Positions 60,603 through 64,000 of a stretch of 64,000 bases of DNA are shown piece after piece. The DNA comes from VFKI01 sp033762075 (lineage in GTDB: Bacteria; Pseudomonadota; Gammaproteobacteria; DSM-16500), in assembly GCA_033762075.1 (NCBI GenBank), contig JANRLY010000031.1, positions 54,018 through 118,017 of the forward strand, read 5' to 3'. The translations under genes and the position numbers were made by a program. The notes under the pieces were generated by a model. It had not been told where the DNA came from. It worked only from the letters and a program-made list of their open reading frames with translations, and did not search any database. Position 1 is the first letter of the stretch, and each line of letters opens with the position of its first letter.

Positions 60603-60619
60603 ACTTTCTCCTGTATAAT
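60589..60619 (+). promoter_or_regulatory. Probable gatCAB promoter
   Basis: A perfect -10 TATAAT (60614-60619) lies 37 bases before gatC. A TTGGAG -35-like box (60589-60594) has a long 19-bp spacer. The -35 overlaps the preceding hairpin. Confidence 0.5.
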
Positions 60620-60655
60620 CCCGTGTTTTTGCGATTGGATCCGAAGAGGTACTAT

Positions 60656-60949
60656 ATGTCGCTAACTACAGCAGACGTTGAGAAAATTGCACACTTAGCC
60701 AAGCTCACACTTTCAGGCGATGAAACGCCTCAATATGCAGCCCAATTATCTAATATTCTTGATTTAGTGGAGCAAATGAATCAAGTCAATACCGACCACA
60801 TCGAAGCAATTGCTCATGCGTTGGAGTTTGCGCAGCGGGAGCGCCCTGATGTCGTCACTGAACCGAACCAGCGCGAAGTTTTTCAAGAAATTGCACCTGC
60901 AGTTGAAGCAGGTCTTTACTTGGTCCCCAAAGTCATTGAAATGTACTGA
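60656..60949 (+). CDS. gatC: Asp-tRNA(Asn)/Glu-tRNA(Gln) amidotransferase subunit C
   Basis: The small (97-residue) structural subunit of GatCAB, wrapping GatA and GatB. 'LTTADVEKIAHLAKLTLSGDETPQYAAQLSNILDLVEQM' is the family pattern and 'LRPDVVTEP'-type sequence (ERPDVVTEPNQREVF) closes it. GAGG lies six bases before ATG 60656; the longer frame to 60623 starts within the promoter. Confidence 0.95.
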   Translation: MSLTTADVEKIAHLAKLTLSGDETPQYAAQLSNILDLVEQMNQVNTDHIEAIAHALEFAQRERPDVVTEPNQREVFQEIAPAVEAGLYLVPKVIEMY

Positions 60950-60965
60950 CAGGAAATACCGATTT

Positions 60966-62417
60966 ATGCCTAAATCTATTGCTGAATTATCCCGCGAACT
61001 CAACGATAAAAAAATATCCAGCGTTGAGCTTACGCAATATTTCATTGAAAAAATAAAGAAATTTGATCACGACCTGAATAGTTTTATCACCCTCAGCGAA
61101 GAATCCGCCCTACTCTCTGCCAAACAAGCCGATCAAATCCGCGCGAGCGGTAAAGCCGGGCCACTCACAGGGATTCCAATCGCACAAAAAGATATTTTTT
61201 GCACCCAAGGGATTAAAACCAGTTGCGGCTCAAAAATGTTAGACAATTTTATTTCACCCTACGATGCCACTGTAGTTGAACGCATGAAAAATGCAGGCAC
61301 TGTGTTGATAGGCAAAACAAACATGGATGAATTTGCAATGGGTTCATCCAACGAAAACAGTTTTTATGGGCCAGTCAAAAATCCTTGGGATCTTGACCGC
61401 GTACCAGGCGGCTCATCTGGAGGTTCTGCAGCAGCGGTTGCCGCCGGACTCATCCCTGGAGCCACGGGCACGGACACTGGCGGCTCTATTCGCCAACCCG
61501 CAAGTCTCACTGGGATTACAGGCTTAAAGCCCACTTATGGCCGTGTATCACGTTACGGCATGATTGCCTACGCTTCGAGCTTAGATCAAGGCGGTCCAAT
61601 GACACGCAGCGCAGAAGATGCCGCGATGTTATTAAATGCTATGGCGGGCTTCGATGAACGCGACTCAACGAGTGTCAATGAACCCGTGCCAGATTATACT
61701 GCTACGCTAAATGATTCGCTTGCAGGTCTTAAAATTGGTTTACCAAAAGAATTTTTAGACAAAGACTTAGATCCAGAAATTGCAAAAGCCATCGAGTTAG
61801 CTGCAAAAGAGTACGAAAAAATGGGTGCAACTTTGCACACAGTGTCTTTGCCCAACATGGCATTATCGATTCCCGCTTACTATGTGATTGCGCCTGCAGA
61901 ATGTTCTTCTAACCTTGCGCGTTATGATGGTGTACGTTACGGCTATCGTTGTGATCACCCTAAAGATCTTGAAGATCTATACAAACGTTCACGCAGTGAA
62001 GCTTTCGGCATGGAAGTCAAACGCCGTATTATGATTGGGACTTATGTGCTATCCACGGGTTATTACGATGCCTATTATCTCAAAGCACAAAAAGTACGCG
62101 GTCTTATTAGCGAAGACTTTAAAAAAGCTTTCGAAAAAGTCGATGTCATCCTCGGGCCAACATCACCTACTGTCGCATTTAAACTCGGCGAAAAAACCAG
62201 CAACCCAGTCTTGATGTATCTCTCAGATATTTACACCATTGCAGTGAATTTAGCTGGGCTACCCGGCATTTCTGTGCCGGCTGGATTTGCTCATCAATTA
62301 CCAATTGGCATGCAATTAATCAGTCATTATTTTACTGAAGCACGCTTATTAAATGTTGCACATCAATTCCAAAAAGCTACCGACTGGCACACGCGCTTAC
62401 CGGAGAAATATAAATGA
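60966..62417 (+). CDS. gatA: Asp-tRNA(Asn)/Glu-tRNA(Gln) amidotransferase subunit A
   Basis: The amidase subunit that releases ammonia from glutamine and passes it to GatB. The Lys-cisSer-Ser triad segments are present: GIPIAQKDIFCTQG near residue 73 and 'GGSSGGSAAAVAAGLIPGATGTDTGGSIRQPAS' near 150. Length 483 aa is normal. ATG 60966 with AGGAAA upstream is chosen over a frame extension that runs through gatC. It overlaps gatB by four bases. Confidence 0.97.
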   Translation: MPKSIAELSRELNDKKISSVELTQYFIEKIKKFDHDLNSFITLSEESALLSAKQADQIRASGKAGPLTGIPIAQKDIFCTQGIKTSCGSKMLDNFISPYDATVVERMKNAGTVLIGKTNMDEFAMGSSNENSFYGPVKNPWDLDRVPGGSSGGSAAAVAAGLIPGATGTDTGGSIRQPASLTGITGLKPTYGRVSRYGMIAYASSLDQGGPMTRSAEDAAMLLNAMAGFDERDSTSVNEPVPDYTATLNDSLAGLKIGLPKEFLDKDLDPEIAKAIELAAKEYEKMGATLHTVSLPNMALSIPAYYVIAPAECSSNLARYDGVRYGYRCDHPKDLEDLYKRSRSEAFGMEVKRRIMIGTYVLSTGYYDAYYLKAQKVRGLISEDFKKAFEKVDVILGPTSPTVAFKLGEKTSNPVLMYLSDIYTIAVNLAGLPGISVPAGFAHQLPIGMQLISHYFTEARLLNVAHQFQKATDWHTRLPEKYK

Positions 62418-63874
62418 CTTGGGAAACAGTAATCGGACTTGAAGTCCACGTACAATTAGCAACAAACAGTAAAATTTTTTCGGGCGCATCCACTGCTTTT
62501 GGTGCGGCACCTAACACACAAGCTTGCGCAATTGATTTAGGATTTCCGGGTGTTTTACCAGTGCTCAATGCGCGCGCCATCGAAATGGCGATTCGTTTAG
62601 GTTTAGGCATTCAAGCAGAAATTGCATCACGCTCTGTATTTGCTCGGAAAAACTATTTTTATCCTGATTTACCCAAGGGATATCAAATCAGTCAATTTGA
62701 ATTACCCGTCGTGAAAAAGGGCCATCTTGATATTACCCTCGATGATGGCACCATCAAACGCATCCAAATTACGCGTGCTCACCTTGAAGAAGATGCGGGC
62801 AAATCATTACATGAAGATTTTCACGGATTATCAGGCATCGACCTCAATCGCGCTGGGACAGCCCTACTCGAAATTGTTTCTGAGCCTGACATGCGCTCCA
62901 CCAAAGAAGCTATCGCTTATTTAAAAACATTACATTCATTAGTGCGTTATCTTGAAATTTCCGATGGCAACATGCAAGAAGGTTCCTTCCGCTGTGATGC
63001 AAACGTTTCCATTCGTAAAAAAGGCGCCAGCAAATTAGGCACGCGCGCTGAATTAAAAAACATTAATTCATTTCGTTTCGTTGAGCGCGCCATCGATTTT
63101 GAAGTACAGCGTCAAATTGAAATTCTCGAAAATGGTGGCACGATTAAGCAAGAAACACGTTTATACGATCCTGATAAAAACGAAACCCGCTCGATGCGCA
63201 GTAAAGAAGAAGCGAATGATTATCGTTATTTTCCAGATCCAGATTTATTGCCACTTGTCATCACAGAAAAACAAATCAATGATATTCGCAAAACATTGCC
63301 TGAGCTACCCCAAGAAAAACGTCAACGTTTCATGGAAGCGTATAACTTAAGCGAATATGATTCGACACTTTTAACAGCAAATCGTGCATTGGCAGATTAC
63401 TTTGAGGCAGTCGTCAAAGCTTCTCATGGACAAGGAAAACTCTCAGCGAATTGGATCATGGGCGACCTCTCTGCCGCGCTCAATAAATCAGGACAAGAAA
63501 TCACAGAATCACCCGTCGATGCGGCTTCACTAGGCCAGCTCATTTCACGCATTGCTGATAACACTATCTCTGGCAAAATTGCGAAAACTGTTTTCGAAGC
63601 GCTCTGGGAAAGACAAGGCAGCGTCGATGAGATCATTGAAAAAAATGGTTTGAAACAAGTCACGGATACTAGCGCCATCGAAAAAATTATCGATGAAATT
63701 CTCAAAGAAAATCCAACACAGCTTGCTGATTATCGCTCTGGGAAAGACAAATTATTTGGGTTTTTTGTTGGGCAAGCTATGAAAAAATCAGGCGGAAAAG
63801 CCAACCCACAACAATTAAATGATCTCTTGAAAAAGAAATTGAATATCTCTGAAAAAATCGACAACGGCGGTTAA
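62414..63874 (+). CDS. gatB: Asp-tRNA(Asn)/Glu-tRNA(Gln) amidotransferase subunit B
   Basis: The tRNA-binding kinase/transamidase subunit; GatCAB corrects Glu-tRNA(Gln) and/or Asp-tRNA(Asn), so the organism probably lacks GlnRS or AsnRS or both. The 486-residue product is complete: 'WETVIGLEVHVQLATNSKIFS', 'YPDLPKGYQISQFELP' near residue 80, 'AHLEEDAGKSLHED', 'YFPDPDLLPL' and the C-terminal YqeY-like helical domain ending 'QQLNDLLKKKLNI'. Confidence 0.97.
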   Translation: MTWETVIGLEVHVQLATNSKIFSGASTAFGAAPNTQACAIDLGFPGVLPVLNARAIEMAIRLGLGIQAEIASRSVFARKNYFYPDLPKGYQISQFELPVVKKGHLDITLDDGTIKRIQITRAHLEEDAGKSLHEDFHGLSGIDLNRAGTALLEIVSEPDMRSTKEAIAYLKTLHSLVRYLEISDGNMQEGSFRCDANVSIRKKGASKLGTRAELKNINSFRFVERAIDFEVQRQIEILENGGTIKQETRLYDPDKNETRSMRSKEEANDYRYFPDPDLLPLVITEKQINDIRKTLPELPQEKRQRFMEAYNLSEYDSTLLTANRALADYFEAVVKASHGQGKLSANWIMGDLSAALNKSGQEITESPVDAASLGQLISRIADNTISGKIAKTVFEALWERQGSVDEIIEKNGLKQVTDTSAIEKIIDEILKENPTQLADYRSGKDKLFGFFVGQAMKKSGGKANPQQLNDLLKKKLNISEKIDNGG

Positions 63875-64000
63875 TATTCAATGAACTGTAACAAGAACTC
63901 GTCATTGACCAACCACAGACGTCGTCCCGGGGCGGGGGCGCGGGGGCAACAGACCAAATAACAGCGCAGGAAACTGGGAGGGGAACCCCCGCCCAGGCGC
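63875..64000. other. Window end: repeat fragment then GC-rich stretch of doubtful quality
   Basis: No gene is seen. ACAAGAACTCGTCAT (63891-63905) repeats the left end of the element at 42771. From about 63930 the sequence changes sharply to G/C-rich runs (CCGGGGCGGGGGCGCGGGGG) unlike anything else in the window, which may be low-quality contig-end sequence. Confidence 0.5.

Overview
The window looks like chromosomal DNA of a low-GC gammaproteobacterium, most likely an intracellular or host-associated lineage near Legionellales/Coxiellaceae. This is inferred from the gammaproteobacterial dcw and lpoA-yraN-diaA-dolP gene orders, a meso-DAP type MurE, AT-rich codon use, a pair of ankyrin-repeat genes and many small palindromic repeats. 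The species cannot be named from the sequence alone.

Layout: (1) 1-6121 holds the end of a TorF-type porin, a one-module NRPS-like reductase (adenylation, carrier and reductase domains, with a PilZ-like domain inside the adenylation C-lobe) and two paralogous membrane proteins. (2) 6168-14977, minus strand, is the distal half of the division/cell-wall (dcw) cluster: ftsW-murG-murC-murB-ftsQ-ftsA-ftsZ-lpxC, with pssA directly upstream of ftsW. (3) 15842-17455 holds a VanX-like D-Ala-D-Ala dipeptidase and a YdcF/ElyC family protein. (4) 17551-38262 is a surface-polysaccharide locus. It has the five enzymes expected for UDP-ManNAc3NAcA (WbpA, B, E, D and I types), a glucuronyl C5-epimerase-like protein, candidate flippase and polymerase, AsnB, one GT4, Wza- and Wzz-like proteins, and a minus-strand arm with PglC/PglD/aminotransferase genes and three tandem secreted beta-helix proteins. 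(5) 38281-42681 holds a YaiI protein, an Aquifex-type aconitase and htpG. (6) 42924-50549, minus strand, is the proximal half of dcw: mraZ-rsmH-ftsL-ftsI-murE-mraY-murD, followed upstream by rnpB. (7) 51299-55604 holds a DUF4143 ATPase and an ankyrin/membrane/ankyrin gene trio. (8) 55605-60542 holds rsmI (divergent), lpoA, yraN, diaA and two dolP-like BON lipoproteins. (9) 60656-63874 is gatCAB. The last ~70 bases are abruptly GC-rich and may be poor-quality contig-end sequence.

The most striking large-scale feature is that the two halves of dcw remain collinear on one strand but are separated, between murD and ftsW, by about 28 kb that includes the polysaccharide locus. murF and ddl are absent from their usual dcw positions. 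A four-copy decamer upstream of mraZ looks like a diverged MraZ operator.

At small scale the window holds several families of palindromic repeats. One is a 184-bp terminal-inverted-repeat element flanked by a 10-bp duplication and nested in an older palindrome. Two palindromes appear to lie in frame inside genes (murD and the second BON lipoprotein), as rickettsial palindromic elements do.
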